A stretch of 64,000 nt of DNA from Natronolimnohabitans sp. A-GB9 (GTDB lineage Archaea > Halobacteriota > Halobacteria > Halobacteriales > Natrialbaceae): positions 124,001 through 188,000 of the forward strand of contig NZ_JAVDDV010000006.1 of NCBI RefSeq assembly GCF_030848565.1. The letters run 5' to 3'. Within the stretch, counting starts at the first letter, position 1, and the number at the start of each line of letters is the position of its first letter. Under the pieces are notes generated by a model, which was not told the origin of the DNA, ran no database searches, and worked only from the letters and a program-made list of their open reading frames with translations. Shown in pieces: positions 46,143-55,687 of the stretch. The position numbers and the translations under genes were made by a program.

Positions 46143-46974
46143 TTCAGTGCCCACTGCTACCACCGGTTCCGATCTGGCCGACTCCCTCGAGGCGATCGCC
46201 GACGCGTCGCCACTCGTCCACCATCTCACGAACGAAGTGACGATGAACGACGTGGCAAACCTGACGCTCCACTGGGATGCACTCCCGGTGATGGCCGACT
46301 CGCCGGGTGATGCTGGCGAGATGGCAAACGGTGCGTCTGCCATCCTGTTCAATACGGGTCAGGTACCCGATGGAAAGGTCGAGGCCATGCATGAGGCCGC
46401 CGAGACGGCAGCCGAACGGGAGATTCCCGTCGTCCTCGACCCTGTCGGTGTCGGTGCGACCCCGACGCGGGAGGCCGTCGCCGAAGCCTTACTCGAGGAC
46501 GTCGACTTCTCGGTCATCAAGGGGAACTACGGCGAGATCAGTGCGCTCGCGGGCGTCGAAGCCGAGGTGAAAGGCGTCGAGGCCGTCGGCGAGTACGAGG
46601 AGATCGAAACTGCGGCACAGTCACTCGCCGAGTCCTCGGGAGCGACGGTCGTCGCCAGCGGTATCGAAGACGTCGTCGCGACGGGCGACGGCGCCGTCCG
46701 GATCACGGCCGGCCACGAGATGCTCAGTGACGTCGTCGGTACAGGCTGTATGCTCGGCGGGACCATCGCCGCGTTCTGTGGCGCCCTCGAGGATGCGACG
46801 ACGGCCGCCGTCCACGGAACGCTCGCCTTCGGTCTTGCCGGCGAACGCGCAGCGGAACTCGCGTACAATGGGCCGGCGAGCTACCGGACGAACTTCCACG
46901 ACGCGGTCGCTGGCTTCGGGCCGGACGAGGCGGCGACCCTCGAGCTTTCCGACCGGATCGAACGCATCGAGTAA
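46135..46974 (+). CDS. thiM: Hydroxyethylthiazole kinase
   Basis: A 279-residue kinase of the ribokinase-like fold: PLVHHLTNEVTMNDVANLT near the start, VVLDPVGVGATPTR near residue 101, and the catalytic VVGTGCMLGGTIAAF near residue 202. It phosphorylates the thiazole salvage precursor of thiamine. With thiE broken, its product would need another ThiE. The ATG at 46135 is inside the thiE end. Confidence 0.92.
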   Translation: MCSSVPTATTGSDLADSLEAIADASPLVHHLTNEVTMNDVANLTLHWDALPVMADSPGDAGEMANGASAILFNTGQVPDGKVEAMHEAAETAAEREIPVVLDPVGVGATPTREAVAEALLEDVDFSVIKGNYGEISALAGVEAEVKGVEAVGEYEEIETAAQSLAESSGATVVASGIEDVVATGDGAVRITAGHEMLSDVVGTGCMLGGTIAAFCGALEDATTAAVHGTLAFGLAGERAAELAYNGPASYRTNFHDAVAGFGPDEAATLELSDRIERIE

Positions 46975-47016
46975 CGTAGTAAAAACGTTTTGTCGGGTAC
47001 CGGTGAACGACACTGT

Positions 47017-47289
47017 ATGGTGCGAGAGAACCTCGACGACGCCGCTGCGACGCTTCGGGACGCAGCCGACGCCGCGTCGGACGACGAGACGCGAGAACGC
47101 CTCGAGAACCAGGCCGAACAGTTCGCGGATCACGCCGAGGCAGACCGTGGACCGGACCACGGGACCCTCGCGCGTCACGAACACATCCTCACCGAAATTG
47201 CCGACGAGGAAGGTGGCGACGTCGCCGCCGACGTCGAAGACGCCCTCGAGTCGATTCGGGCGTTCAGGGAGACTGTCGAAGGCGTATAG
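47017..47289 (+). CDS. DUF7553-like small acidic protein
   Basis: A 90-residue protein, MVRENLDDAAATLRDAADAA, with the all-helix pattern and GPDHGTLARHEHILTEIADE typical of a small haloarchaeal DUF family. The function is unknown. It converges on the rubrerythrin gene. Confidence 0.72.
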   Translation: MVRENLDDAAATLRDAADAASDDETRERLENQAEQFADHAEADRGPDHGTLARHEHILTEIADEEGGDVAADVEDALESIRAFRETVEGV

Positions 47290-47300
47290 GGTACAAACGG

Positions 47301-47936
47301 TTAGCAGACGGGCTTGGGATTTGCTCCCATCGCCTCCATGTTCTCGACGTACTCTTCGTAAGCGGCCTCGATCGCCCCGGTTGCGGCCTCGAGTGCTAGT
47401 TCACGGTCGTCGTCGTCCGTACAGACGTCCTCGAGGAGCTGCTGTGCTCGCTCGAGTTGGTCGTCCAAGTCCTCGCCGAACTCCCGGAAGACGCTTGCCG
47501 TCTGGGGATCGGCGTCGCCGACGAAGTAGCCGACGACCTGTTCTTTCGAGCGTTTGCTCGCGAGGAGCCGGCCGATGAACCCACCGACGCGTTCGACCGT
47601 TGACTCGAGATCGCGCAGGTACTCGTGGAGCGCGGGGACCGCTTCCGGATCGTACCCGTCGTCATCGAGTTGCTCGAGGACCGTTTCGTAGTGGCTCTTT
47701 TCTTCGTCGGCGGTCGTTTCGAACGCCTCGCGGGCCGCCTCGTGGCTCTCGCTGTCGGCCCACTCGCGGAAGGTCTCCTTGGCCGCGTGTTCGGCGTCGG
47801 CGGTCGCACGGAGCACGGGTTCGGTGTCGATATCGCCACCGGTGTCGGCGTACAGCGACTTCGAGGAGCCGAGTCGGGAGAGTGCGGTCTGGTTGTCCTC
47901 GCGAACGGTCTCGACGAACGACTCGGAGTCTGTCAT
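47301..47936 (-). CDS. Rubrerythrin/ferritin-like protein
   Basis: A 211-residue helical protein with DAEHAAKETFREWAD, ETTADEEKSHYETVL and ATGAIEAAYEEYVENM. Several Glu/His pairs in four-helix-bundle positions suggest the rubrerythrin fold. No CxxC rubredoxin tail is seen. A role in peroxide or iron handling is likely from the family but not shown. Confidence 0.78.
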   Translation of the reverse strand: MTDSESFVETVREDNQTALSRLGSSKSLYADTGGDIDTEPVLRATADAEHAAKETFREWADSESHEAAREAFETTADEEKSHYETVLEQLDDDGYDPEAVPALHEYLRDLESTVERVGGFIGRLLASKRSKEQVVGYFVGDADPQTASVFREFGEDLDDQLERAQQLLEDVCTDDDDRELALEAATGAIEAAYEEYVENMEAMGANPKPVC

Positions 47937-48273
47937 GGTGGGTCGTTCGCCCGGCCTCGAGTTATGTCTATCGTGTTGGTTACCTGTCAGGTGTTGCCGT
48001 TCGAACCCCTCGTGAACCGGATCGACCGACGCGAAAAGTGATGTGGCACGAGAGCGCCCGAAGGCGTCTCCGAAGCGGCGGTTGTCGTACGTTACGATGT
48101 TGGCGATGACTTCCAGGAGACCGTATCAGTTACTCGGCCTCGCCCTGCTCTACGGGTCGGCTTCGCCTCCCCGGTTCGCTACGAGGCTTCGTTCACGCTG
48201 TTCACTCAGCCTCGCCCTGTTCCACGGCTCACTTCGTTCGCCGTTCCGCAACGAGGCGAACGCCCTCTTTACC
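47937..48273. other. Intergenic region with imperfect direct repeats
   Basis: About 340 bp between the start of the rubrerythrin-like gene and the end of the rhodanese gene. CCTCGCCCTG followed by a TACGG/CACGG block and a CTACGAGGC/CAACGAGGC end recur at about 48138-48187 and 48210-48256, giving two imperfect copies of about 48 bp. A partial family A end (GAGACCGTATCAG) is near 48118-48130. Confidence 0.5.
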
Positions 48274-49140
48274 TCAGTCGTTCGCCTCACCTTTCTCGAT
48301 CGGCGCATTGACCAGGTTCCCCCACTCGGTCCAGGAGCCGTCGTAGTTGACGGTGTCCTCGTAGCCGAGCAGTTCGTGCAGGGCGAACCAGGCGACCGAG
48401 GAGCGCTCGCCGATGCGGCAGTATGCGATGGTCGTCTCCTCGCCGTCGATCCCTTCCTCGGCGTAGAGGTCCTCGAGTTCCTCACGGGATTTGAACGTGC
48501 CGTCGTCGTCGGTCACGGCAGCCCACGAGATGTTCTTCGCGCCGGGGATGTGGCCGCCGCGCTGGGCGGTCTCCTGGAGTCCCGGCGGGGCGAGTACTTC
48601 ACCGCGGAACTCCTCGGGCGAGCGAACGTCGACCAGCGGCACGCCACGCTCGAGGGCCTTCTCGACGTCCTCGCGGTAGGCGCGGATCCCCTCCCGCGGA
48701 CCGGCGGCCTCGTAATCGACGTCCGAGAAGTCGGGTTCTTCCTCGGTCGTCGGGTAGTCGTTTTCGAGCCAGTACTCGCGACCGCCGTCCAAGAGATAGA
48801 CGTCCTCGTGACCGTAATACTTGAACTGCCAGTAGGTGTAGGCGGCGAACCAGTTGGCGTTGTCGCCATAGAGGACGACTGTCGAGTCCTCGCTAATACC
48901 GTGGTTGCCCAGTAGCTCCTCGAAGTCCTCCTTCGAGAGGATGTCGCGCGTGGTCTGGTCCTGGAGCTGGGTTTCCCAGTTGAAACCGATCGCGCCGGGA
49001 GCGTGTTCCTCCTCGTAGGCTTCGGTGTCGACGTCGACCTCGACCAACCGACGGTCGGGATCGTCGTCCTGGAATTCATCGAGTCGCTCCTCGACCCAGT
49101 CGGCGTCGACGAGTACGTCGTTGGCGTAGTCAGTTGCCAT
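48274..49140 (-). CDS. Thiosulfate sulfurtransferase (two-domain rhodanese)
   Basis: A 288-residue protein with two rhodanese domains (about 10-140 and 160-285). The active-site cysteine is in TIAYCRIGERSS near residue 241, the second domain. It transfers sulfane sulfur to cyanide or thiols. It starts at MATDYANDVLVD (49140), divergent from a second rhodanese gene. Confidence 0.9.
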   Translation of the reverse strand: MATDYANDVLVDADWVEERLDEFQDDDPDRRLVEVDVDTEAYEEEHAPGAIGFNWETQLQDQTTRDILSKEDFEELLGNHGISEDSTVVLYGDNANWFAAYTYWQFKYYGHEDVYLLDGGREYWLENDYPTTEEEPDFSDVDYEAAGPREGIRAYREDVEKALERGVPLVDVRSPEEFRGEVLAPPGLQETAQRGGHIPGAKNISWAAVTDDDGTFKSREELEDLYAEEGIDGEETTIAYCRIGERSSVAWFALHELLGYEDTVNYDGSWTEWGNLVNAPIEKGEAND

Positions 49141-49422
49141 ACTCGAGACGTGGGCTGGGAGGCCCATAGTGGCTCTCGAAGCGGACAATTCGGTCGCCGG
49201 TCGACCGTGGCGGTCACTGTTGCCGCTACCTCGAACGGCCGATTTCGCAGGGAAAGCCACAGGCATCTACTCAGAGCAAATTATAGTGGGGGCCGTCATA
49301 CGACGGTGTTCAGCGAACTAACAGATCTGCAGTGTCAGGAAAAAATTGCCGCTATCTCGGTACACAGGGAAGCGATGCCGGGACCAGTGTGTTCTCGAGG
49401 CCGAATCGACAACCGTCGATCA

Positions 49423-50235
49423 ATGGACGAATCCGTCGTCGTCGCCCCCGACTGGCTCGCTACGCGTCTCGAGGACCCGCAGATACACGTCGTCGACGTC
49501 AGAGACGCCTGGGAGTACGACGGTATCGGACACGTCCCCGGTGCCGTCAACATCCCATTCGACAGCTATCGCGACGAGAGCGACGTCGATCGCGGCACCC
49601 TGCCAGGAGCCGACGCCTTCGCGGACTTGCTCTCGGAGGTCGGTATCTCCCCCGACGATACGATCGTCGCCTACGACGACACTCACGGGGTGTTCGCCGC
49701 TCGGTTCGTACTCACCGCCCTCGAGTACGGCCACGACGACGTTCGGCTCCTCGACGGCGACTACAGCGCCTGGAATCGGGAGTACGAGACCTCGAGCGAG
49801 ACTCCCGACATCGAGCCGACCGACTACGAACCCGATCCGCTCACACCCGAAGAGAGCCCATTGGTCGGACTCGAGGCCGTCGAGGACGCCCTCGAACGGG
49901 ACGCACTGTTCGTCGACACGCGCGAGAACCACGAGTTCGAGGAGGCCCGACTCCCCGGCGCGATTCGGTTCGACTGGCGCGAAACCGTCGACGACGAGAC
50001 GCGGCGGCTGAAACCCGAATCCGAACTCGAGGCCCTGCTCGCCGACTACGGGATCACTCGCGACCGCGAGATCGTGCTCTACTGTAACACGGCACGGCGG
50101 ATCAGTCACACCTATGTCGTTCTGCGAGCGCTTGGCTACGAGGACGTGGCCTTCTACGAGGGGAGTCTCACGGAGTGGCTGGCAAACGACGGCGAGATCG
50201 AGACCGGCCCGGCGGCCGACCTCGAGGAGAACTGA
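49423..50235 (+). CDS. Second thiosulfate sulfurtransferase (two-domain rhodanese)
   Basis: A 270-residue protein, with VVDVRDAWEYDGIGHVPGA in the first domain and DTRENHEFEEARLPGAIRFD in the second. The cysteine is in IVLYCNTARRISH near residue 225. It is the neighbour of, and divergent from, the rhodanese at 48274. The ATG at 49423 removes a longer frame without fold content. The TGA stop is the first triplet of a family A element. Confidence 0.88.
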   Translation: MDESVVVAPDWLATRLEDPQIHVVDVRDAWEYDGIGHVPGAVNIPFDSYRDESDVDRGTLPGADAFADLLSEVGISPDDTIVAYDDTHGVFAARFVLTALEYGHDDVRLLDGDYSAWNREYETSSETPDIEPTDYEPDPLTPEESPLVGLEAVEDALERDALFVDTRENHEFEEARLPGAIRFDWRETVDDETRRLKPESELEALLADYGITRDREIVLYCNTARRISHTYVVLRALGYEDVAFYEGSLTEWLANDGEIETGPAADLEEN

Positions 50236-50317
50236 TACGGACTGCTGTACCGAGTTCCCGCCGATCGCCAGCATGGGATCGGCGACCGGCGGGAATTGAC
50301 GACGGGAGACCGTATGA
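50233..50317. repeat. Family A palindromic element overlapping a rhodanese stop
   Basis: It starts TGATACGGACTGCTGTACCG (the TGA is the gene's stop) and ends AGACCGTATGA at 50317. The inner arms are CCGCCGATCGCC and GGCGACCGGCGG. Confidence 0.8.
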
Positions 50318-50332
50318 CGCTCGCGTTCGCCG

Positions 50333-51532
50333 TCACTCGTCGCCGACGTCCGTCCAGTCCGGTGCCGTCGAGAACTCGTTTCCGGACAACTCGTCGAACG
50401 CCGCGTAGACGACCTCCGAGAGCGCCGGATGGACGTGGACCGACTTGGCGACGTCCTCGACGGTCGCCGACGCCCGATCCATCGCGACGACGACCGCCTG
50501 GACCAGCGTCGCGGCCTGGGGCCCGGCGATGTGACAGCCCAGGATCTCGCCGTCGGGCGCCGCCAACACCTTTACGAATCCGTCGTCGGCACCGACGATC
50601 AGCCCCAGCGGCGCGGCATCGAAGGGGACCGTGGCAGACTCGTACTCGACGCCTGCGTCCTCGAGTTCGCCTTCCGTCCGCCCGACGCTTGCGACCTGTG
50701 GCTCGGTGAAGATCGCGTGGGGCATCGCGTCGTAGTCGACTTCTTGCTCGGCATCGCTTAGAACGTTTGCCGAGACGACGCTGGCCTCGGAGTCCGCGGC
50801 GTGTTTGTACGGCTCCGCGCCGACGACGTCGCCAAGCGCCCAGACGTCCTCGACGGTCGTCTCGAGCGTCTCGTCGACGACGATGTGCTCACTATCGTCG
50901 ATCTCGATATCCGTCGCCTCGAGAGTCAACGTGTCCGTGTTCGGCCGTCGACCGGCCGCAAGCAGGAGGTCGTCGGCCTCGAGTTCGAGCTCGTCACCGC
51001 TGCCCTCGTCGTCGCTCGGCATTGCGGTCACGACGACGCCCGAGTCGCTTTCTTCGACGCTTGTGGCCTCGTAACCGGTGTAGACATCGGCATATCGATC
51101 GAGCGACCGTGTCACGACCTCGCTGACCGCGTCGTCTTCCCGCGGGACGAGCGTCTCGCTGCGCCCGACCATCGTGACGTCGGTCCCCATCGCACCGAAG
51201 AAGTAGCCCAGCTCGGCTCCGATGTAGCCACCGCCGACGACCACCAGCGAATCGGGACGTTCGTCCAGGAACAGTGCGTCGTCGCTGGTGAGATAATCGA
51301 CGGCCTCGAGGTCGAGCGTGGCCGGGATGCCGAACTCGCCGGCCCGTCGAATCTCCTCGGCGACGTCCGCGCGATGAATCAGCGCCTTCGAGGGGACACA
51401 GCCCCGCGTGATACAGGCGCCTCCGAGGGGACCGCGTTCGATGACGGCCGCCTCGAGGCCACGTTCGGCCGCCGCGGTCGCGACCTGACTCCCCGAACCG
51501 CCCCCGACGACGATGATATTGTACTCGTCCAT
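50333..51532 (-). CDS. Pyridine nucleotide-disulfide oxidoreductase, apparently shortened
   Basis: A 399-residue protein like dihydrolipoyl dehydrogenase or mercuric reductase. It has the FAD motif VVGGGSGSQVAT (residues 8-19), the redox pair GGACITRGCVPSKA (residues 37-50) and the NAD motif VVVGGGYIGAELG beginning at residue 97. In the family the second motif falls near residue 170-180, so about 75-80 residues of the first FAD domain seem to be missing, with the reading frame kept. The C-terminal dimer region HVHPALSEVVYAAFDEL is intact. It is probably inactive or changed. Confidence 0.8.
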   Translation of the reverse strand: MDEYNIIVVGGGSGSQVATAAAERGLEAAVIERGPLGGACITRGCVPSKALIHRADVAEEIRRAGEFGIPATLDLEAVDYLTSDDALFLDERPDSLVVVGGGYIGAELGYFFGAMGTDVTMVGRSETLVPREDDAVSEVVTRSLDRYADVYTGYEATSVEESDSGVVVTAMPSDDEGSGDELELEADDLLLAAGRRPNTDTLTLEATDIEIDDSEHIVVDETLETTVEDVWALGDVVGAEPYKHAADSEASVVSANVLSDAEQEVDYDAMPHAIFTEPQVASVGRTEGELEDAGVEYESATVPFDAAPLGLIVGADDGFVKVLAAPDGEILGCHIAGPQAATLVQAVVVAMDRASATVEDVAKSVHVHPALSEVVYAAFDELSGNEFSTAPDWTDVGDE

Positions 51533-51613
51533 AGGAGCTTCCACCACGGACGGAGCCGTAAAACGAGGCCGTGCGGTGGCCGGTTTCGATTCGTAGCTGT
51601 CGAGTCGCCGTCG

Positions 51614-51844
51614 CTACAGCCAGTCGTCGCCCGTCTCGTCGTCAGTCGCCTCTCGGTAGGACCGGACCGCCTCGGCGAGATTTCGGAGGGCGTCTTCGGG
51701 CGTCGGCCCCTGACTCGAGACGCCCGTCACCTCGTCGTCGGCGATATGGAGGCCGTGTTCGTTCTCGTAGAGCGTAACGTCCGCGTCTTCGAGGGCCTCG
51801 TACTCGGTAGGGTCGACGTCTGCGTCGGGATCGTCGGAACTCAT
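51614..51844 (-). CDS. HicB-like (UPF0150) small protein
   Basis: A 76-residue protein ending SQGPTPEDALRNLAEAVRSYREA, with the VTGVSSQG turn and fold of HicB/UPF0150 proteins. No HicA-type toxin gene is next to it, so a toxin-antitoxin role is not supported here. It is divergent from the srp54 gene. Confidence 0.75.
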   Translation of the reverse strand: MSSDDPDADVDPTEYEALEDADVTLYENEHGLHIADDEVTGVSSQGPTPEDALRNLAEAVRSYREATDDETGDDWL

Positions 51845-52054
51845 ACGCGAGCGTTGTTCGGGTCGGGTGAAATACGCATCGACGACGATCGATGGGGACT
51901 GGTAGCCGACTCGAGGGCCGGCGAGAACTGCGTACCGTCGACGTGTCGCCGCGTTCGCGTCCCGCGGCCGGAGCACGTTCCGACTCCGTCGCTCGACGTC
52001 CCATGGTGTACAGTAGAAAAAGCCTTTAACGCCGTCGTCCCGTAGACGGCACAA

Positions 52055-53455
52055 ATGGTACTCGACGATCTCGGGAGTTCTCTGCGGGGTACGTTGGACA
52101 AGCTCCGCGGGAAGTCACGCATCAGCGAGGAGGACATCGGGGAGATCGTCAAGGAGATCCAGCGCTCCTTGCTCTCGGCCGACGTCGATGTCTCGCTCGT
52201 GATGGAGCTCTCGGACAACATCGAAGAACGCGCACTCGAGGAAGAGCCGCCCGCGGGAACTCCCGCGCGGGATTTCGTCCTCCGTATCGTCTACGAGGAG
52301 CTGGTCGATCTCATCGGAGACTCCACCGAGCTTCCACTCGAGGAACAGACGATCCTGCTCGCGGGGCTGCAGGGGTCCGGTAAGACGACCTCCGCCGCGA
52401 AGATGGCCTGGTGGTTCTCGACGAAGGGGCTGCGCCCGGCGGTCATCCAGACCGACACGTTCCGACCCGGCGCCTACGAGCAGGCAAAGGAGATGACCCA
52501 GCGTGCGGAGGTCGACTTCTATGGGAACCCGGACAACGACGATCCCGTCGAAATCGCCCGGAAGGGCCTCGAGGAGACCAGCGAGGCCGACGTCCACATC
52601 GTGGACACGGCCGGTCGACACGCCCTCGAGGACGAACTGATCGACGAGATCGAGGATATCGAAGACGCCGTCGACCCCGACACGTCCCTGCTCGTGTTAG
52701 ACGCCGCGATCGGTCAGGGTGCAAAGGAGCAAGCCCAACAGTTCGACGAGTCGATCGGTATCGACGGCGTCGTCATCTCGAAGATCGACGGGACGGCGAA
52801 AGGTGGCGGTGCCCTCACTGCAGTCGACCAGACCGACTCTTCGATCGCCTTCCTCGGGACTGGCGAAGAGGTCCAGGACATCGAGCGCTTCGAGCCCGAC
52901 GGCTTCATCTCCCGACTGCTGGGGATGGGCGACCTCGGCCAACTTGCCGAGCGCGTCGAGCGCGCGATGGAGCAGACCCAGGCCGACGAAGAGGACGACT
53001 GGGATCCCGAGGACATGCTTCAGGGCTCGTTTACCCTCCACGACATGCAAAAGCAGATGGAGGCGATGAACAACATGGGCCCGCTCGACCAGGTGATGGA
53101 CATGATCCCCGGCTTTGGCGGTGGGATCAAAGACCAGCTCCCCGACGACGCGATGGACGTCACCCAGGAGCGGATGCGCCGCTTTAGCGTCATCATGGAC
53201 TCGATGACCGAGGCCGAAAAGGAGTATCCGAAGGCCATCGGCGCTAGCCAGATCGAACGCATCGCCCGCGGCTCCGGAACGAGCGAGGACGACGTCCGGG
53301 AACTGCTCGAGCAGTACAAGATGATGGAAAAGACCATCAAGCAGTTCCAGGGCATGGGCTCGGAGAAGGAGATGCAGCGCATGATGCAACAGATGCAACA
53401 GCAAGGTGGCGGTGGCGGTGGCGGCGGCATGGGCGGTATGGGTCCGTTCGGCTGA
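52055..53455 (+). CDS. srp54: Signal recognition particle SRP54
   Basis: A 466-residue SRP GTPase. The NG domain has [14 protein letters not shown] (P-loop, near residue 105) and [10 protein letters not shown] (G3). The M domain (about 300-440) is Met-rich ([31 protein letters not shown]) and binds signal peptides and 7S RNA. The tail is a Gly-rich run. ftsY, its receptor, is in the same window, about 22.5 kb away. Confidence 0.96.
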   Translation: MVLDDLGSSLRGTLDKLRGKSRISEEDIGEIVKEIQRSLLSADVDVSLVMELSDNIEERALEEEPPAGTPARDFVLRIVYEELVDLIGDSTELPLEEQTILLAGLQGSGKTTSAAKMAWWFSTKGLRPAVIQTDTFRPGAYEQAKEMTQRAEVDFYGNPDNDDPVEIARKGLEETSEADVHIVDTAGRHALEDELIDEIEDIEDAVDPDTSLLVLDAAIGQGAKEQAQQFDESIGIDGVVISKIDGTAKGGGALTAVDQTDSSIAFLGTGEEVQDIERFEPDGFISRLLGMGDLGQLAERVERAMEQTQADEEDDWDPEDMLQGSFTLHDMQKQMEAMNNMGPLDQVMDMIPGFGGGIKDQLPDDAMDVTQERMRRFSVIMDSMTEAEKEYPKAIGASQIERIARGSGTSEDDVRELLEQYKMMEKTIKQFQGMGSEKEMQRMMQQMQQQGGGGGGGGMGGMGPFG

Positions 53456-53530
53456 TCTGTCACTCCGCGTTCTGTTTCACTCGCGTTCGTCGCCACGTTC
53501 ATGTCCTTCTAGACGAATCCTCGGCTATCG

Positions 53531-54496
53531 ATGAACCGTCGGCAGTATCTCATCCGAACCGGCGCCGGTGTAGCCACGGCGACAGCGCTTGCCGGCTGTC
53601 TCAGCGATCTCACCGGCAGCGACTCGAATGTCACTGTGACCGACCGAACCGGCGACCGCGCACTCGCCCGTGCCGTCGGCGCCTTGAACGAGGCCGCGCT
53701 CACACTCGTCGTCACGGACGACGTCGACGAACCGTCCGACCTCGAGTTCGACCCGGCCGAACCAACTACTCGCATCGAGGACGGACGAGCCCACCTCGAG
53801 ACCGCGGCGACCGAACTTGACGACGACCGCGAGGCCGACGTCGACGTCCTTCGAACCTACGCCGACGTCCTCGAGCGGTTGGTCGCGGTAACTGACACGG
53901 TCGCCGACGAGACCCTCGCGGACGACGCCGAGGACGCCTTCGAGGCGGTCGACGGCGACGGCGACCTCGAGGACGCCTCCACGACCGTCACGGAGCGAAC
54001 GGCCGCCCTCGAGCGCGCCCAGTCCCGACACGATGGGGCGCGCGAGGACGTCGACGACTTCGACGACCGGTTCGAGGAGCTCGTCCGGATCGATCGAACG
54101 CGACTCGAGGACGCCGTCGCGGAGTTAGGCGACGTTCTGTCTCCCCTCGTCGCGCTCGGTGACGCACTCGAGACGTTACTCGATGGGTACGAATCCCTCG
54201 AGAACGGTCAGGAACTCCTCGAGGAGGAGAAATACGACGCGGCACGGGACGAGTTCGACGCGGCCGAGTCGTCTTTCGAGGCAGCGACCGCGACGCTCGA
54301 CGCCATCGAGGACCCGCCGTCCGACCTCGTCGACACGATCCAGGCGACACGCTGTCGCAGTACACATCTGGCGACGGCCGCGTCGGCCTTCGACGACGCA
54401 GCGGCTGCGGGAGCGGACGGCGATACGTTGTCCGTGTCGGAGTCCCGTCAGGAGGCCAACCGCGCACTCGAGGACGCGCGCAACTGTTCGCAGTAG
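53531..54496 (+). CDS. Hypothetical lipoprotein, helical
   Basis: A 321-residue acidic protein starting MNRRQYLIRTGAGVATATA with lipobox LAGC. The remainder is largely alpha-helical by sequence (ESLENGQELLEEEKYDAARD, EFDAAESSFEAATATLDAIE), with repeated Asp/Glu. No domain recognised. Probably on the cell surface. Confidence 0.7.
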   Translation: MNRRQYLIRTGAGVATATALAGCLSDLTGSDSNVTVTDRTGDRALARAVGALNEAALTLVVTDDVDEPSDLEFDPAEPTTRIEDGRAHLETAATELDDDREADVDVLRTYADVLERLVAVTDTVADETLADDAEDAFEAVDGDGDLEDASTTVTERTAALERAQSRHDGAREDVDDFDDRFEELVRIDRTRLEDAVAELGDVLSPLVALGDALETLLDGYESLENGQELLEEEKYDAARDEFDAAESSFEAATATLDAIEDPPSDLVDTIQATRCRSTHLATAASAFDDAAAAGADGDTLSVSESRQEANRALEDARNCSQ

Positions 54497-54531
54497 CGAA
54501 TCATAGCTCTGTTACCGCCCGTTCCGCTTCG

Positions 54532-55488
54532 TTAGTCGACAGCGACCGATTCGCCGTCGGTCGCCTCCGGCGGCAACTCATCGATGAGGACGACCGCGTC
54601 ACCCTCGAGGACCGTCGTCCCATCGCCGTCGGTGACGATCGTTTCGATCCGGTATTTCTCCCCGCCGAGGTCGTCGACGATCTCACAGACGGCCGTCGCT
54701 CGGTCGCCGATCGACAGCGGTGCGAGGAAGCTACTCTCCTGTGAGAGATAGATCGTCAGTCCAGGGAGACGGGCGAGTGCGGCGCTGACGAGGCCGTTGG
54801 CGAGGACGCCGTGAGCGATCGGCTCGCCAAATCGTGTCCCGGCGGCATAACCCTCGTCTAAGTGGAGTCGGTTCGTATCGCCGGAGACTTCGGCGAACGT
54901 CTCGACGTCGTTGGCCGTGATGGATTTCGTAAATCGAGCGACGTCGCCGACCGACACCGTCGACTCGTCCTCGCCGCGGTACTCGAACTCCCAGTCGTCG
55001 TGTTCGTACTGGGTGTCCGTCCTGACCTGCTGTCGTGGGGGCTTTTCCTCGAGGCCACCGCTTCGATGTGCGAGATGTGGGACGTAGTAGGTCAGTTCCG
55101 TCGTCGTGAGGATCCCGACGAGTTCACCGTTCGCTTCGGCCTTCGTGTCGGTTTGCGTTCCGTCGTCTTCGACGACCGGGAGGTGTTCGATCGAATCGTC
55201 ACGCAGCGCGTCGACGGCGTCGACGATCGAGGTATCCGGCGCGATCGTCTCGAGGGGCGACGACATCACGTCGGCCAACGCAACGTCGCCGAGGTCGGCG
55301 CGCGTACAGAGCCGTGTCGCAAAGTCGCCTTCGGTCACGATTCCGACGGGCACGTCGTCGTCTGCGACGACGACCGAACTGACGCCTTCGTCGCGCAGCA
55401 GGGTCGCGGCCTGGGTCGCGTTCGCGTTCGGCGGGGCGGTGACGACGTCGGTGACCATGATCTCGGAGACGGGGATCGTTCTGTGCAT
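54532..55488 (-). CDS. CBS-pair and MaoC-like dehydratase fusion
   Basis: A 318-residue protein (328 if the ATG at 55518 is used). The N-terminal half has two CBS motifs (EIMVTDVVTAPPNANATQ, DVMSSPLETIAPDTSIVDAV). The C-terminal half has a MaoC/hotdog hydratase motif (AEVSGDTNRLHLDEGYAAGT, GEPIAHGVLANGLVSAALA), with the catalytic Asp-His. The fusion suggests an enzyme whose hydratase activity on acyl-CoA or a related ligand is regulated by a nucleotide bound to the CBS pair. This is inference. Confidence 0.85.
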   Translation of the reverse strand: MHRTIPVSEIMVTDVVTAPPNANATQAATLLRDEGVSSVVVADDDVPVGIVTEGDFATRLCTRADLGDVALADVMSSPLETIAPDTSIVDAVDALRDDSIEHLPVVEDDGTQTDTKAEANGELVGILTTTELTYYVPHLAHRSGGLEEKPPRQQVRTDTQYEHDDWEFEYRGEDESTVSVGDVARFTKSITANDVETFAEVSGDTNRLHLDEGYAAGTRFGEPIAHGVLANGLVSAALARLPGLTIYLSQESSFLAPLSIGDRATAVCEIVDDLGGEKYRIETIVTDGDGTTVLEGDAVVLIDELPPEATDGESVAVD

Positions 55489-55687
55489 GCCACGGTCTAC
55501 GTGTTGGTGGCCTTTCATAATGGTGGGTCAACGACCCCTCCCTACTTCGCTCACCCTGACTGGTTCGCTCGTTGAGGGTGGGGCTTATCCGTGGACTCGG
55601 CCTCTGGCTCGTCAGAGTACGGGGACTCCACTCGACAAAGTTGAATCTGCTCTCCGATGCGACCGGACACCGGTACACAAGTCCGTC

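Noticed and set aside
46135-46150. A thiamine riboswitch ahead of thiM
   Set aside because: thiM starts inside the thiE end; no leader space or TPP-box sequence is visible.
45353-46240. A 295-residue Arg/Ser-rich plus-strand frame over the thiE region
   Set aside because: It is a shadow frame; the thiE frame carries the conserved motifs.
51614-51844. HicAB toxin-antitoxin system
   Set aside because: Only a HicB-like gene is present; no HicA-like gene on either side.
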